DNA of 64,000 nucleotides from Patescibacteria group bacterium UBA7396. Its GTDB lineage: Bacteria > Patescibacteriota > Gracilibacteria > BD1-5 > UBA6164. The notes below the pieces were generated by a model. That model was not told the origin of the DNA. It did not search any database and worked only from the letters and a program-made list of their open reading frames with translations. The DNA lies in the NCBI GenBank assembly GCA_002470645.1, contig DKNE01000023.1:50538-114537 (forward strand), read 5' to 3'. Below, piece by piece: positions 33,622 to 46,184 of this stretch. Positions within the stretch are counted from its first letter, which is position 1. Every line of letters begins with the position of its first letter. The position numbers were made by a program, and so were the translations under genes.

Positions 33622-34512
33622 ATGTGGCAAGCTTTTTTCATAGCATATGGATGACTTTTAGTGTTTCCTTTTTTAATATTTTTAGTTTATAAATACATAA
33701 AACATAAAAATAAATCTTGAAAAATACATATATGATATTTTTTATATTTTATTTTGAGTATTTCGTTTATTTATGCAAGATTTATAGAACCTCAAATGAT
33801 TGTGGTAAAACATAAAGAAATACAAACTGGTTTTCAGGCTCGTTTTATTTTAATATCAGATTTGCATTTATGACTTTTTAAAAATGAAAAGTTTTTAGGA
33901 AAAATTATCTCAAAAATTCAACAACAAGAAAATATTGATGCAATTTTAATTCCTGGAGATTTTACATTAGTACTTGATGAAAATGCTGATTTAAATACAT
34001 TATTTGCTCCTTTTTCAAAATTAAATATTCCTGTTTTTGCTACATTAGGAAATCATGATACGATGAGACCAGGACCAAATATTTCTCAAAAATTAAGAAA
34101 CGCACTGGAAGCAAATAAAATTATTGTATTAAACAATGAAAAATCTCAGCTTATATCAAAAAATATTCAAATACTTTGACTCTGAGATAATTGGTCAAAT
34201 GATGACAAAACTGAAATGATTTGAGAATATCATGCAGAAGATAATCTCATAGTTTTAGCTCATAATCCTGATACAGCTCTTAAATATACCAATAATATTG
34301 CTGATTTAACGGTTTCATGACATACACACTGATGACAAATAAGAGTTCCTTTTCTTTGGAAAAAAGTTCTTCCTGTAAAATGAAATTTCAGTGATGGATA
34401 TTATGAAGATAATGGGATAAAACTCTATATCACATCATGAGCTTGAGAGGTGTGACTTCCACTTCGTTTTAGGATTCCACCTGAAATCGTCATTTTAGAT
34501 TTGGTAAAATAA
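33622..34512 (+). CDS. Membrane-anchored metallophosphatase (YkuE-like)
   Basis: A 296-residue protein with two N-terminal membrane segments, then a calcineurin-like phosphoesterase: ISDLHLG near residue 84, IPGDFT near 115, TLGNHDT near 145 and SGHTHGGQIRVP near 233, which supply the two-metal site. Such enzymes act on phospholipid-like or other phosphate esters at the membrane. The ATG at 33622 gives the membrane anchor; an overlapping ATG nearby is in another frame. Confidence 0.85.
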
Positions 34513-34546
34513 AAAAATAACTGCTATAAGCAGTTATTTTTTTATT
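34511..34546. terminator. Bidirectional terminator between metallophosphatase and pirin genes
   Basis: Stem AAATAACTGCT / AGCAGTTATTT with loop ATA, flanked by A- and T-runs, between convergent stops. Confidence 0.8.
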
Positions 34547-35228
34547 CACTTTCAATTACTAAAAGTTCACTTTTTTCTAAAAATTCAATATCAAGTTTTT
34601 CTCAAACACTTCTGAGTTGATATTTTTCACCTAAAATATCTTTTCCGTTTACTCTGATTTTTCAGCTGGTAACATATAAAAACACATATTTAGGAAAATT
34701 TATTTCTATCTTTTTCCCTGCGTCAAATTTTCATCTTTTTACACTGAGTTTACTTGAAAGTTTATTCTCATTTTCACTTATTCCTGAACCAAGCGTAAAT
34801 AAATTATTTTCAAAATCTTTTTCTTCGAATTTTGCTGTATAATAAATAGGTTTTGGAGACATATCAGGTGGAGAAAACCAGACTTGATAGAGTTTTAAAT
34901 CCTCATTTTCTTCATTAAATTCACTATGATAAATTCCCGTTGCTGTATCTGTAACTTGTACTTCATTTTTATGAATTTTTTGATGATTTCAAAGACTATC
35001 TTTATGCGTAATAGTTCCTTCTAAAACGATAGTCATAATCTCATAGTATCTATGTGGATGCATAGGAAAACCACTTCTTGCACTTAAAAAGTCATCATTA
35101 AATACTCTTAAATTTCAAAATGATTTATTTTCAGGGTCAAAATAATGTGCGAAGTTAAAAAGAAAATGTGAATTCATCTCTCACATATCAGAAAAAAATC
35201 TTTTTTCTTTTGGAATAATTTGATACAT
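34542..35228 (-). CDS. Pirin family protein
   Basis: A 228-residue bicupin. The N-terminal cupin carries FPMHPHRYYEIMTIVLEG near residues 53-70 and a later IYHSEFN, which together supply metal-binding histidines and glutamate, as in pirins. LYQVWFSPP is also conserved. The C-terminal cupin is degenerate. Pirins bind iron and some act as quercetinases; the role here is unknown. Confidence 0.88.
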
Positions 35229-35293
35229 ATTTTTATATTAGTTACTAAAACACTATACATTATATAGTGTTTTATGTTTTTTGCAAATATTTT

Positions 35294-35953
35294 TTAAATT
35301 TTGATAATATCTCCATCTCAAACTTTATATATTTCTTGAGCTAATTTTGCTACTTCATCATCATGAGTAATCGTAATAATGGTATTTTTAATTTTTTTAT
35401 GAAGTTCTAGAATCAAATCCATAATAATTTTTTTATTTTTGCTATCTAACGCTCCTGTTGGTTCATCAGCAAGAAGAATTTTTGTTTTTCAAACAAAAGC
35501 TCTTGCAATCGCGACTCTTTGGGATTCTCCTCAACTCAAATGAAATGCATACACATCTTTTTTTGAAGAAAGTCCAACAATTTTTAAAATTTCATCCGTT
35601 GAAAAATTCCTTTCTAAATTATTTAATTCCACTATCAAATCAACATTTTCTCAAACTGTAAGATTTTCTACTAGTTTAAAATTTTGAAAAATATAGGAAA
35701 TATTTTTTCCTCTAAATTTTGTTATTTCATCATCTTTTAAATCTGAAATATCTTGATTATCAATCTCTAATTTTCCATCAAAATCTCTATCAATTCAAGA
35801 AAGAAGGTTTAAAAAAGTTGATTTTCAACTCCCACTTGGACCGATAATAGCTATAAAGTCTCAAGTTTTTATCTCTAAACTGAGATTTGTAAATATTTCT
35901 ATTTTTTCACTTCCTACCTGAAAATATTTTTTTAGTTTTTCTATTTTTATCAT
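35294..35953 (-). CDS. ABC transporter ATP-binding protein (LolD/MacB type)
   Basis: A 219-residue ATPase. Walker A GPSGSGKST near residue 37 (one Gly is UGA), Q-loop IFQNFKLVENLTVGEN, signature LSGGESQR, Walker B ILLADEPTGALD and H-loop ITITHDD. The sequence belongs to the group that pairs with FtsX/MacB-like permeases, so the permease at 31119-33500 is its likely partner. The GDSL lipoprotein gene lies 6 bp upstream. Confidence 0.9.
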
Positions 35954-35959
35954 ATATTT

Positions 35960-36607
35960 TTATTTAGTAATTATATTATTTTTTTCTAAAAATTTAACCA
36001 AATTCTCAACAATGATTTTATATCCATCACGATTTGGATGAATCATATCAGAAATATTATATTCCTTTTTTCCTCATACTCATTCTAAAAAATAATCCAA
36101 AAAGTAAATATCTTTTTTTTCATTTGCAATTTCAGTATAAACTTTTTTAAAATCATTTCTATATGAAATTCATAAATTTGCTGGAATATCCATTCATCCC
36201 AAAACGATTTTAGCATCAGGAAAAGTATCAATAATTTTTCAAATATTTTGTTGTAATTCAACAGTAGAAAGTCATCTCAATCCGTCATTTCCTCCAATTA
36301 CTAAAATTACAATACTTGGTTTTTTTTCTAAGTATAAACTTGATCTTGATAATAAATTTGCTGAAGTATCTCAAGAAACTCAAGCATTTATGATTTCATA
36401 CTTATATCAGTATTCATCGAGTTTTTTTTGTAATTGTGTCGGATAATTTTCACTTTCTTCTACTCAATATCAAGCCGTCAAGCTATCTCATAAAGCGAGA
36501 ATAATTTCTTTTTGTTGTATTTCAATAGTTTCTGATATAATGTCATTTTGATTTTCAGTATTACATGAAAACAAAAACAGAGAAAAAAGTAAAAATATGT
36601 ATTTCAT
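35960..36607 (-). CDS. SGNH/GDSL hydrolase lipoprotein (TesA-like)
   Basis: A 215-residue exported protein. The signal ends in a lipobox (FLFSC, Cys near residue 15). The hydrolase blocks are ALGDSLTAGYGV (block I, nucleophile Ser), NAGVSGDTSANLL (block II), IGGND (block III) and DMIHPNRDGY (block V, Asp-His). This order fits the arylesterase/lysophospholipase TesA group. It stands first in a minus-strand pair with the ABC ATPase. Confidence 0.88.
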
Positions 36608-36703
36608 AAAAGGGGCATTAAAATAATATAATTTGCAAAAAAAACATTTAGATTATAATAACAACTGTTTGAAAACAAAACTTTATTTTTTAAAAATGCG
36701 AGT

Positions 36704-38149
<1,446 letters not shown>

Positions 38150-38209
38150 TATTTTGCTTTTTTTCAAAAAAATTTACAATATTTATGTTTATTTATTAAT
38201 TTTTTTCTT

Positions 38210-38764
38210 ATGACTCCATTTTTAATATTTTTATGAATTTCAGCAATAGTAGTAATTTACATTATTTCAAAATATAATGGTATAATAGCTTTAAAAAATA
38301 ATAGAACCAATGCTTTTGCAGATATAGATGTACAATTAAAACTCAGATTTGATTTAGTAGAAAACCTTGTAAATACAGTAAAAGGGTATGCAACTCATGA
38401 AAAAGAAACTTTGGAAAATGTAACCAAAGCAAGAACTTCTTTTATGAATGCTCAAAATATTGATGATAAAATAGAAGCAAATAATATGCTATCGCAAACT
38501 TTAAAAAGTTTATTTGCCGTATCTGAAAATTATCCTGATTTAAAAGCAAATACAAACTTTTTACAACTTCAAACAGAATTATCTGACATAGAAAATAAAC
38601 TCGCTGCTTCAAGAAGATTTTTTAACTCTTCAACAAAAGAATTTAATACCTATATTGAAATGGTTCCAACAAATATTATAGCATCTCTCTTTAAATTTAC
38701 TCCTGAAAAATTCTTTGAAGTAGAAAATGAAGCTGAAAAACAAGCTCCAAAAGTACAATTTTAA
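38210..38764 (+). CDS. lemA: LemA family protein
   Basis: A 184-residue protein with one N-terminal membrane segment (TPFLIFLGISAIVVIYIIS) and a long helical domain with the LemA signature: NAFADIDVQLKLRFDLVENL, VKGYATHEKE, a NFLQLQTELSDIENKL stretch and RRFFNSSTKEFN. Lies 11 bp before htpX, the usual pairing. Confidence 0.92.
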
Positions 38765-38775
38765 TTTTTATATAT

Positions 38776-39699
38776 ATGGTTTGATTACAAACTTCTATTT
38801 GGTCAAATAGATTGAAAACTTTGTATTTAATTTCTCTCATGCCAATAATAGTATTTTTATCTATTGTTTTGTGATACTATTTGAGTTATTGAAATTTAAG
38901 TGAATCAGTGATAAATGAAATAATTTCTTCATCACTTTTTTCTTTACCAATAATATTTATTTGGTTTTTTATTGCTATTTTTTTTCAAAAAAAAATTATT
39001 TTTTCTTTTGCTGGAGCGAAAGAAATAACAAGAAAAGAAAATCCTGAAATTTATAATATTGTAGAAAATCTTTGCATTTCCAGATGACTTTCAACTCCCA
39101 AAATATGAATTTTGGAAGACGATAGTATGAATGCTTTTGCTACTTGATGGGGACAAAAAAATGCACGGATAGTTTTTTCAAGATGACTATTACATAAACT
39201 TGAAAAAAATGAAATAGAAGCAGTTGCTGCTCATGAACTGACTCATATCATAAATGAAGATATAAAAATTATGGTGGTTGCTACTGTTTTTATATGAATT
39301 ATAGGAACTATTTGAGAAATACTTTTAAGAACAGCAAAAAGTTCTTCTAAATCTTCAAATTCAAAATGATGAAATCCACTTCCAATTATAGGACTCATAC
39401 TCTATTTAGTTTCTATCATTATTCTCCCTCTTATCAACCTGGCTATTTCCAGAAAAAGAGAATTTTTAGCTGATGCTGGAGCGGTTGAACTGACAAAAGA
39501 TAAATTTGCCATGATACAAGCTCTTGAAAAAATATCAACTGATGCCTCTATAGAATCTATAAAAAAAGTATCGGTAGCACAAATGTGTATAGAAGACCCT
39601 TTTATGAAAAAAGCAAAATGAATTACTCATTTTTTTGGTAATTTTTTTTCTACACATCCAAGCATTGAATCAAGAATACAAGCACTAAAAAACTATTAA
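38776..39699 (+). CDS. htpX: Membrane metalloprotease HtpX
   Basis: A 307-residue M48 protease with two N-terminal membrane segments, the zinc motif AAHELTHIINED near residue 153, two more membrane segments near 175 and 213, and the third ligand in SRKREFLADAGAVEL near 227. It degrades misfolded membrane proteins. Together with lemA it forms the common LemA-HtpX pair. Confidence 0.92.
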
Positions 39700-39702
39700 G
39701 CT

Positions 39703-40230
39703 ATGCAAACATTTTCACTTAAAGAACACCAAAAGTTTAAAAAATATTTTCATATAAAAGCTGACCTTTCAGAAATTGATGAAGGGTTTTTAGAAAAAAC
39801 AAAAAAATATATTCGCTACATAAAGTGGGTTCCTGGACTCAAAATGATTGCAGTTTGAAATAGTATTTCTATGCATGCTGGAACTCCTGAAAGTGATATT
39901 GACCTCTTTATCGTAACCACTCCTGAGTCTATGTGGATAAATAGGATTATTATAACTTTTATTTTTTCTCTGCTTTGAGTGAGAAAAACTGATAAAAAAC
40001 ACGCAGGAATGTTTTGTTTGAGTTTTTTTGCCACTACCAATGCTCTCAATTTTAATAATTGGAAATTACATGATGATATTTATCTTTATTTTTGGATAAT
40101 ATATTTAAAACCTATATTAAGCTATGATAATACTTATGAGCTTTTTTTAAAAGAAAATAGTTCTTGGGCAGATTTTTCTTTATATCAAGATATTATAGAA
40201 AAAAATAAAACTTTTATCTCATACCAATAA
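39703..40230 (+). CDS. Nucleotidyltransferase-domain protein
   Basis: A 175-residue protein. The MNT-type nucleotidyltransferase motif is GNSISMHAGTPESDIDLFIVT near residues 48-68 (GS-like start and the DxD pair). The third Asp is less clear. It is helical on both sides. Starts 3 bp after htpX, so translationally linked to it. The substrate is unknown; related proteins are found in antitoxin-type and stand-alone nucleotidyltransferases. Confidence 0.7.
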
Positions 40231-40238
40231 TCATATTT

Positions 40239-40267
40239 TTGCATTTTTTATATTTTTATAGTACAAT
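40239..40267 (+). promoter_or_regulatory. Predicted promoter for the small 70-residue protein
   Basis: TTGCAT, a 17-bp spacer and TACAAT, ending 29 bp before the ATG at 40297. Confidence 0.4.
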
Positions 40268-40296
40268 AATAAAAACTTAAAAATAAAAACAAAACT

Positions 40297-40509
40297 ATGA
40301 CTACTATAAAACTAATACTTTCAAAAGGATTAAATTTTCCAAGCTTTTTATCTCTTATGAATGCGATACTCAAAAAAATATTCCTACCAAAAACACTCAA
40401 ACATTACGAAAAAATAGGAAAACCTTATGGAATTATTATTCATGACCATATGCTCAAATTTCATAATAATGATATCAGAAAAAAAATAAAAAAAGAACTT
40501 TTAGACTAG
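40297..40509 (+). CDS. Small basic hypothetical protein (70 aa)
   Basis: Starts MTTIKLILSKGLNFPSFLS and ends IKKELLD. It has a short hydrophobic N-terminal half and a basic C-terminal half, with no recognised family. Its last seven codons and stop lie inside a 44-bp perfect palindrome that also encodes the C-terminus of the convergent gene. Its own promoter supports it being real. Confidence 0.55.
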   Translation: MTTIKLILSKGLNFPSFLSLMNAILKKIFLPKTLKHYEKIGKPYGIIIHDHMLKFHNNDIRKKIKKELLD

Positions 40510-40529
40510 TCTAAAAGTTCTTTTTTTAT
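40486..40529. terminator. 44-bp perfect palindrome: bidirectional terminator and coding C-terminus on both strands
   Basis: Every base from 40486 to 40529 pairs with its mirror around CTAG at 40506-40509, with no loop. Stem arms end in A- and T-runs. On each strand it encodes the same peptide, IKKELLD, followed by TAG. Confidence 0.85.
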
Positions 40530-41831
40530 AAGTTCTACCTCTACTGATTCTATCTTATTATCTATAACATTTTTAATTTTTAACACTAAGTACGTTTTTA
40601 TTTTTTCATCATCAAATCATTCTCCATAGAGTTCTTTTTCGAGTATTTCACCACTTTCTGGAAATCTTTCTAACTCCTCTGTGATAAAATAATTGAGAGT
40701 GGTCGCGTAGTAATCTTTTTCATCCAATCAGAGATTTTCAAATTGGATCTCGAGTTCATCGAGTAAATCTTCAAAAATCACACTCGAATCAACGTCATAC
40801 TTATTTTCTCCTATTTTTCTCATCTCATCTTTTTCTTTATCATATTCATCTCTGATATCTCCAAATACTTCCTCTATGATATCCTCTAAAGTTACGAGTC
40901 CTGCTACTCATCCGTATTCATCGAGTACAATAGCTAAGTGTTTACGAGAATTTTTAAATATTTCTAATAACTTATCAATCGGATGATTGAGCGGTATTTT
41001 TATCGCTTTATCGAGATTTTTTAACTGCGAAAGTTTCAAACTCCCATTTCATTTTTTTTGTTCACTGATTAAAAATCTCAGATTTACCACATATCCAATA
41101 TTATCTATTTGTTCAGTATACACAGGTATTCTTGAATGCGTATGATTCAAGACAAAATCAAGTGCTTCTTCTACGGTAGTATCGATATCTATTGCATCAA
41201 TATTGACTCTTGGAGTAATGATTTCTTCCACTGAGATATCGGAAAACTCAAGCATATTTTTAATTTTCTCATGTTCTCCAGCTTCAAAAACTCACTCCTC
41301 TCTTCACATATCAATAAAAGCCTCTATTTCTTCATCGGTGATTTTTGAAACCGAACTTTTCCCAGTAGTAAGTTTAATGATTCCTTCCATAAAATAGATA
41401 ATAGGAGAAAGAACAATAATAAGTCCTTTATAAAAATTAGCTACCAGTAATGCTATTTTTTCAGCATTTTTAGTGGCATAGCTTTTGGGAACTATTTCTC
41501 AAAACATCAAAAGTAAAAATGTAATAATTCATGTAGAAACTCACACTATAAGAGCCTCATCAAAAGTAGAAGATTTTGAAACTGTGATTGCGAATTGTGT
41601 TGCTAATGCAGCAATATAAACATTTACAAGGTTATTTCATATGAGTATAGTGATAAGAACCTTATCACTTCTATCTTTTAAATATCTCAAAGCTTTTGAT
41701 CAAAATCTATTTTGTTTGAAAAGAGAATCTATTTTATGTTCTGGAAGACTCATAAGAGCTATTTCAGAAGCAGAGAAAAAAGCAGAAAGTAAGAATAATA
41801 TAGTGAAAATAATTATAAGTGTGGGGTCCAT
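40506..41831 (-). CDS. CNNM/CorC-type membrane protein with CBS pair
   Basis: A 441-residue protein of the hemolysin C/CNNM family. The N-terminal DUF21 region has SAFFSASEIALMS near residue 16, about four membrane segments and FGEIVPKSYATKNAEK. Two CBS domains at about 200-320 follow ([42 protein letters not shown]). The last region is a CorC_HlyC domain. The family is linked to Mg/Co efflux or ion homeostasis. It ends IKKELLD inside the shared palindrome. Confidence 0.9.
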
Positions 41832-41939
41832 AATATATTAAAAATAATGAAAATTTCCATCATTGTATACATTTTTATTTTTTTTCAAATTTTATTTTTA
41901 TGAAATCGGTTGTATTTTTGACAACGAATAAAAAATATG

Positions 41940-41968
41940 TTACTCTATATAAGAACTTATTTTATAAT
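41940..41968 (+). promoter_or_regulatory. Predicted promoter of the type IV pilus operon
   Basis: TTACTC, a 17-bp spacer and consensus TATAAT, 11 bp before the first ATG of the four-gene pilus run, which would give a very short leader. Confidence 0.45.
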
Positions 41969-41979
41969 ATTTTGAAAGT

Positions 41980-43047
41980 ATGAGCCTAAAAAAAATAAAT
42001 CTTTCTGCTCTGAGCGCACAAACAACAACTCAAGCAACAACATCAGAAGTTGATGCACCTAAAGAAATAGATGAAATAAAAACTGAAAAAATAATGACTC
42101 AAATAACCGAAGAAAAACTTGAAGAAAAGATTGAGATACTTCAAACAGAAGAAACTAGTAGTATAAAAAGAAAAATTTCACTGAAAGATTTAAAAAAATC
42201 TCATACCACAATGTGAGGAGATTTTTCATGAACAGAAATAAAGAAAATTCAAGAAGAAAATCATATCACCCCTATAAAAAAAGAAGAAACCGTCACTATT
42301 CAACCTATAGTTGAAGCAGTTACAGCACCAAGCGAGCTTGAAAAAGTAGGAGAAGAAAAAATGGAAAAAATAGAAGATATATCAACTCCCATTCAGGAAC
42401 AAGAAATAGTTATTATATCAGACGGTGATACAACTTGCAATATAGTAAAAGAAGAAAAAAGTGAAATTTTTTGAAATTATCAATGATCTTTTTCAAAAAA
42501 AGACCCTTCTGAAGAAAAAGTAAAAGAAGAAATTATTGAAACATTGAGTGAAAAAATTGAACCAGAAGCTCCTAAAATAGAAAGAAAAGCAGATACTCAA
42601 AATACCAATCTTGAAAGATATGCCCAAGCAGAAGAAAAAACAAAGAAATCAACAAAAAAGAAGATATTCATTTCTGGGCTTGCTTCAATTTTTGCTCTGA
42701 GTATTCCTTCAGTTATGTTTTTACAATGAGGATTTTTAAAGTCAAACGTATCTGAACTTCCTCAAAATACAACTACACAACAAAAAGTTATAGATATCCC
42801 TTCAATTGAAATCCAAAATCCACCAGAAATGGAAATGAATACACCTCCTGAAACAAAACATATTCCTCAAGAAAATATTGAAAATATTGAAACCCCAATA
42901 TCACCAGAAATTCAAATAGAAAATAATCAAGTATGAAATAATGAGATTGTCAAAGAAAATATTGAAAATGAAGTTGCTAATGAACAAAAAAACACTAAAA
43001 TAGATGAAAAATTACAAAATTATCTTCTTCAAAAATATAAAAAATAA
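41980..43047 (+). CDS. Single-pass membrane protein of the pilus operon (355 aa)
   Basis: A long charged cytoplasmic region (about 230 residues rich in Glu, Lys, Ile, Thr) contains two similar short blocks: IKRKISLKDLKKSHTTM with GGDFSG near residue 70, and FGNYQGSFSKKDPSEE near 165. One membrane segment (IFISGLASIFALSIPSVMF) near 232 is followed by a Pro/Glu-rich extracytoplasmic tail. I do not recognise the family. Its place directly before pilB suggests an inner-membrane assembly or alignment protein, in place of PilMNO (inference). Confidence 0.65.
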
Positions 43048-43058
43048 ATAAAATAGGT

Positions 43059-44273
43059 ATGCAAAATATTGATAGTATGAAAGTAAGACAAGAAATTCCT
43101 GATGTAGTAAATTATATCAATGAACTTTTTGATGATGCTATAAAAGACAATGTTTCAGATATTCATATTGAAACAACGAAAGATTTTTTAATAATTAGAC
43201 ATAGAAAAGATTGAGATTTTGATATATATGACAAAATCTCTTTAGAACATGTTTCAACTCTAATAACAAGACTTAAAGTACTTGCAAAAGTAAAAATTGA
43301 TGAAAATAAAAAACCTCAAGATGGAAAAATAGTTTATGTATCAGAAAAAGAAAAAGAAACTATAGATATAAGAGTTTCCACCCTTCCGACCATCTTTTGA
43401 GAAAAAGTAGTAATGAGAATTTTAAGACAAGATGAAAGCCTTATTAATCTTGAATCAATCTGACTTCATGATATAAATCTTGAAAAAGTAAGAAATGTGT
43501 TAGAAAGTAAATATTGAATTATACTTGTTGCTGGGCCAACAGGTTCATGAAAATCAACTACTCTTTTTAGTATTTTAAAAGATTTCAACCCTTTAGAATA
43601 CAATATATCAACCCTTGAAGATCCTGTTGAATACAATATAGATTTTGTAAATCAATCCCAAATTAAACCAGAAATTTGATATACTTTTGCCTCATGACTC
43701 AGAAGTCTTGTAAGACAAGACCCAGATATCATAATGGTATGAGAAATCAGAGATAAAGAAACCGCTCTTTTATCTATAGAAGCAGCACTTACATGACATT
43801 TGGTACTTTCTACTATCCATACCAACTCAGCAGCAGCAACGATACAAAGACTTATTAATATGTGAATAGAACCATTTTTAATAGCAAGTGCTTTAAAGAT
43901 GATTATTTCTCAAAGATTAGTAAAAAAAATATGTACTCATTGTAAAAAAGTTCATGAAATTGATGATTTGATGAAAGCAAGAGTAAAAAAAGAACTTTTA
44001 GATATCATGGAATCTGATGAAATAAGTGAACTTCAATTTTATAAATGAGTTGGTTGTGAACATTGTAAAAACACAGGATATGCTGGAAGAATATGAGTAC
44101 ACGAAGTGCTTGTACTTTGAGATTATTTAGAAAAAAGTGTACTTTCTATGGCAAGTGCCAGTGAAATACACAAAGTAGCTACAAAAGAATGAATGATTAC
44201 TATTCTTCAAGATGCTATATTTAAAGCAGCACTATGAGACACTACTTTAGAGGAAGCATTTAAATTAATTTAA
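43059..44273 (+). CDS. pilB: Type IV pilus assembly ATPase PilB (GspE/PulE family)
   Basis: A 404-residue hexameric ATPase. The short N-terminal domain has SDIHIETTKDFL. The core has Walker A AGPTGSGKSTTLFS near residue 158 (one Gly is UGA), the Asp box STLEDPVEYN, Walker B VRQDPDIIMVGEIRDKET and the His box GHLVLSTIHTN. Two CxxC pairs (CTHC and CEHC) near 292 and 332 form the PilB zinc site. It is shorter than classical PilB because the N1 domain is missing. It powers pilus extension. No pilT is visible in the window. Confidence 0.94.
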
Positions 44274-44278
44274 TCTTT

Positions 44279-46162
44279 ATGTTGAACTTTTTTAAGAAAA
44301 AGAAAAAAAACATCGATACGAATGCCATAAAAGACTTCAATAATATTGTAAAAGTTATTGAAGATTTTATATTATTTGAAGAATTTGATAAAGCAGAAAA
44401 AGCTATTCAAGAAGTTTTATACAAAGAAAATGAGTCTTTTAAATATTATATTGAAAATGTTGCTGAAAAAGATAAAAAAGATGAACTTAAAAAATACAAA
44501 AATAAGATTTCAAAAATAGAAGCTCTAAAAATAAAAAACGATACAAAAAAAAGAAAATTTCAAATATATATAAGAGATAGAAAGAAAAAAGAAGAAATAA
44601 AATTTGTAAAAGAAAAAACAAAAGAATTTACTCAAACCTGAAATTTTGATGAAGCAATATCACTTGTTAATAGTCTTATAGAAAATAATACTAAAGATAT
44701 AAAAATCCTCAATCTTGGAAATAATATCAAAAAAGATATAGCAAAACAGATGGAGAGATATAAACAAAAAAAACAAAGAGAAATTAAGAAAGATACCCTT
44801 AGAGAAGCTCAAGAACTCATCTGAGAAATAGTTACTAATGAAGAAAATCAAAATAAAAAAACACAAAATACAAGTTTTATCCAAACATTAAGAAATAAAT
44901 TTAATTTTTACTGAAGTTTTAAAAAAAGACTCAGAGAAAAAAAATTAATTGATGAAGTAAATTTATTACTTCAAAGTCAAAATCAAAAAGATGAACTTAC
45001 CGCAAAAGCAAAATTAGCACAAGTACATTCTGGAATTTCAAGAGAAATTTACTGAGAAAAAATCAGTGGTTATGATATATATGGGAAAATCATGTGAGCC
45101 GATAAAATATCATGAGATAGTCTTGGCTTTCATAAAGGAAGAAATGATTCGATTTTTTTTATTTGAGATGCAACATGACATGGAATTAGAGCAGGATTTA
45201 TTATATCACAACTCAATAAAAAATTCCACGAACTTGCAGGAAATGCTAAAATGGAAGAAATCTCTTTAGAAATAAATAACTCCCTCAAACAAGAATTAAA
45301 AAGCTGAAATTTTATTACATCTATATTTTTTAATATACATAAAAATAAACCCAATGTTATAGAGTTTATTTGAATGTGACATGAACCTATATTTGTATTT
45401 AGAAAAGCAACAGGACATGTAGAAAAAATTATCCCTGGATGACTTGCAGCATGAATCAGATTGATCAAAGATATTACACAAATTAAGAAAAAAGAAATTC
45501 CTTTTCATGACGGAGATATTCTTATCACATATACTGATGGTATAGTAGAGGCAAAAAATGAGTTTTGAGAAATGTATTCGATTGATAGAATTGAAAAAAA
45601 ATTAGAAGAATTTTCAAGAAATGGAAAAAATTCTTTAGAAGATATCTACAAAAAATTTATCGATGATTTAAAAAAATTCACCTGATGAAAAGCAAATTAC
45701 AATGATGATGTTACACTACTACTTTTAAAAAGAGATAAAAATAAAGAAGTGTTAGAATGACAAGATGTAGATGTTTTTATAGCTAAAGAAGGTATCAATA
45801 AAAAATATAGAAAAAAAATTGTCTGAAAATCTCTCGAAGAAGTCAGAGAAGAAGTGCTAAAAATACAAAAAGAAAATGCTCTCAAAAATATTATCAGATC
45901 CCTTGATACTCTTTATCAAACTTGAGAACTTCCAAAATTAAAAATGGATTGTATCAGATACATAAAAGAATGATATATTCATAAAAAAATAAATTTTTAT
46001 CTAAAAAAAGCTCTTGAAAATGAAAATGCATTTAAAATATGACAAAAAAATAAAAAAATGCATGATAAATATAATGTTTTAAAAGAACTCCTAAAAAAAT
46101 GAGATTACGAAACTGTTATAGCTGAATGTTCCAGTATCATTTCTAAAAATGGAAACATATAA
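44279..46162 (+). CDS. PP2C/SpoIIE-type serine phosphatase in the pilus operon (627 aa)
   Basis: Residues 1-250 are charged helices without membrane segments (MLNFFKKKKKNIDTN start). Residues 255-485 form a SpoIIE/RsbU-like phosphatase: SGYDIYGKIMGADKISGDSLGF, FIGDATGHGIRAGFI with metal-binding Asp, FIGMGHEPIFVF, LITYTDGIVEAKN and GKANYNDDVTLLLL with the final Asp. The C-terminal 140 residues are again helical, TPR-like. It lies between pilB and pilC with 5- and 22-bp gaps, so it is likely to act on pilus proteins or an anti-sigma partner; no kinase is seen nearby. Confidence 0.85.
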
Positions 46163-46184
46163 AAATTACTAATTATAGATACGT

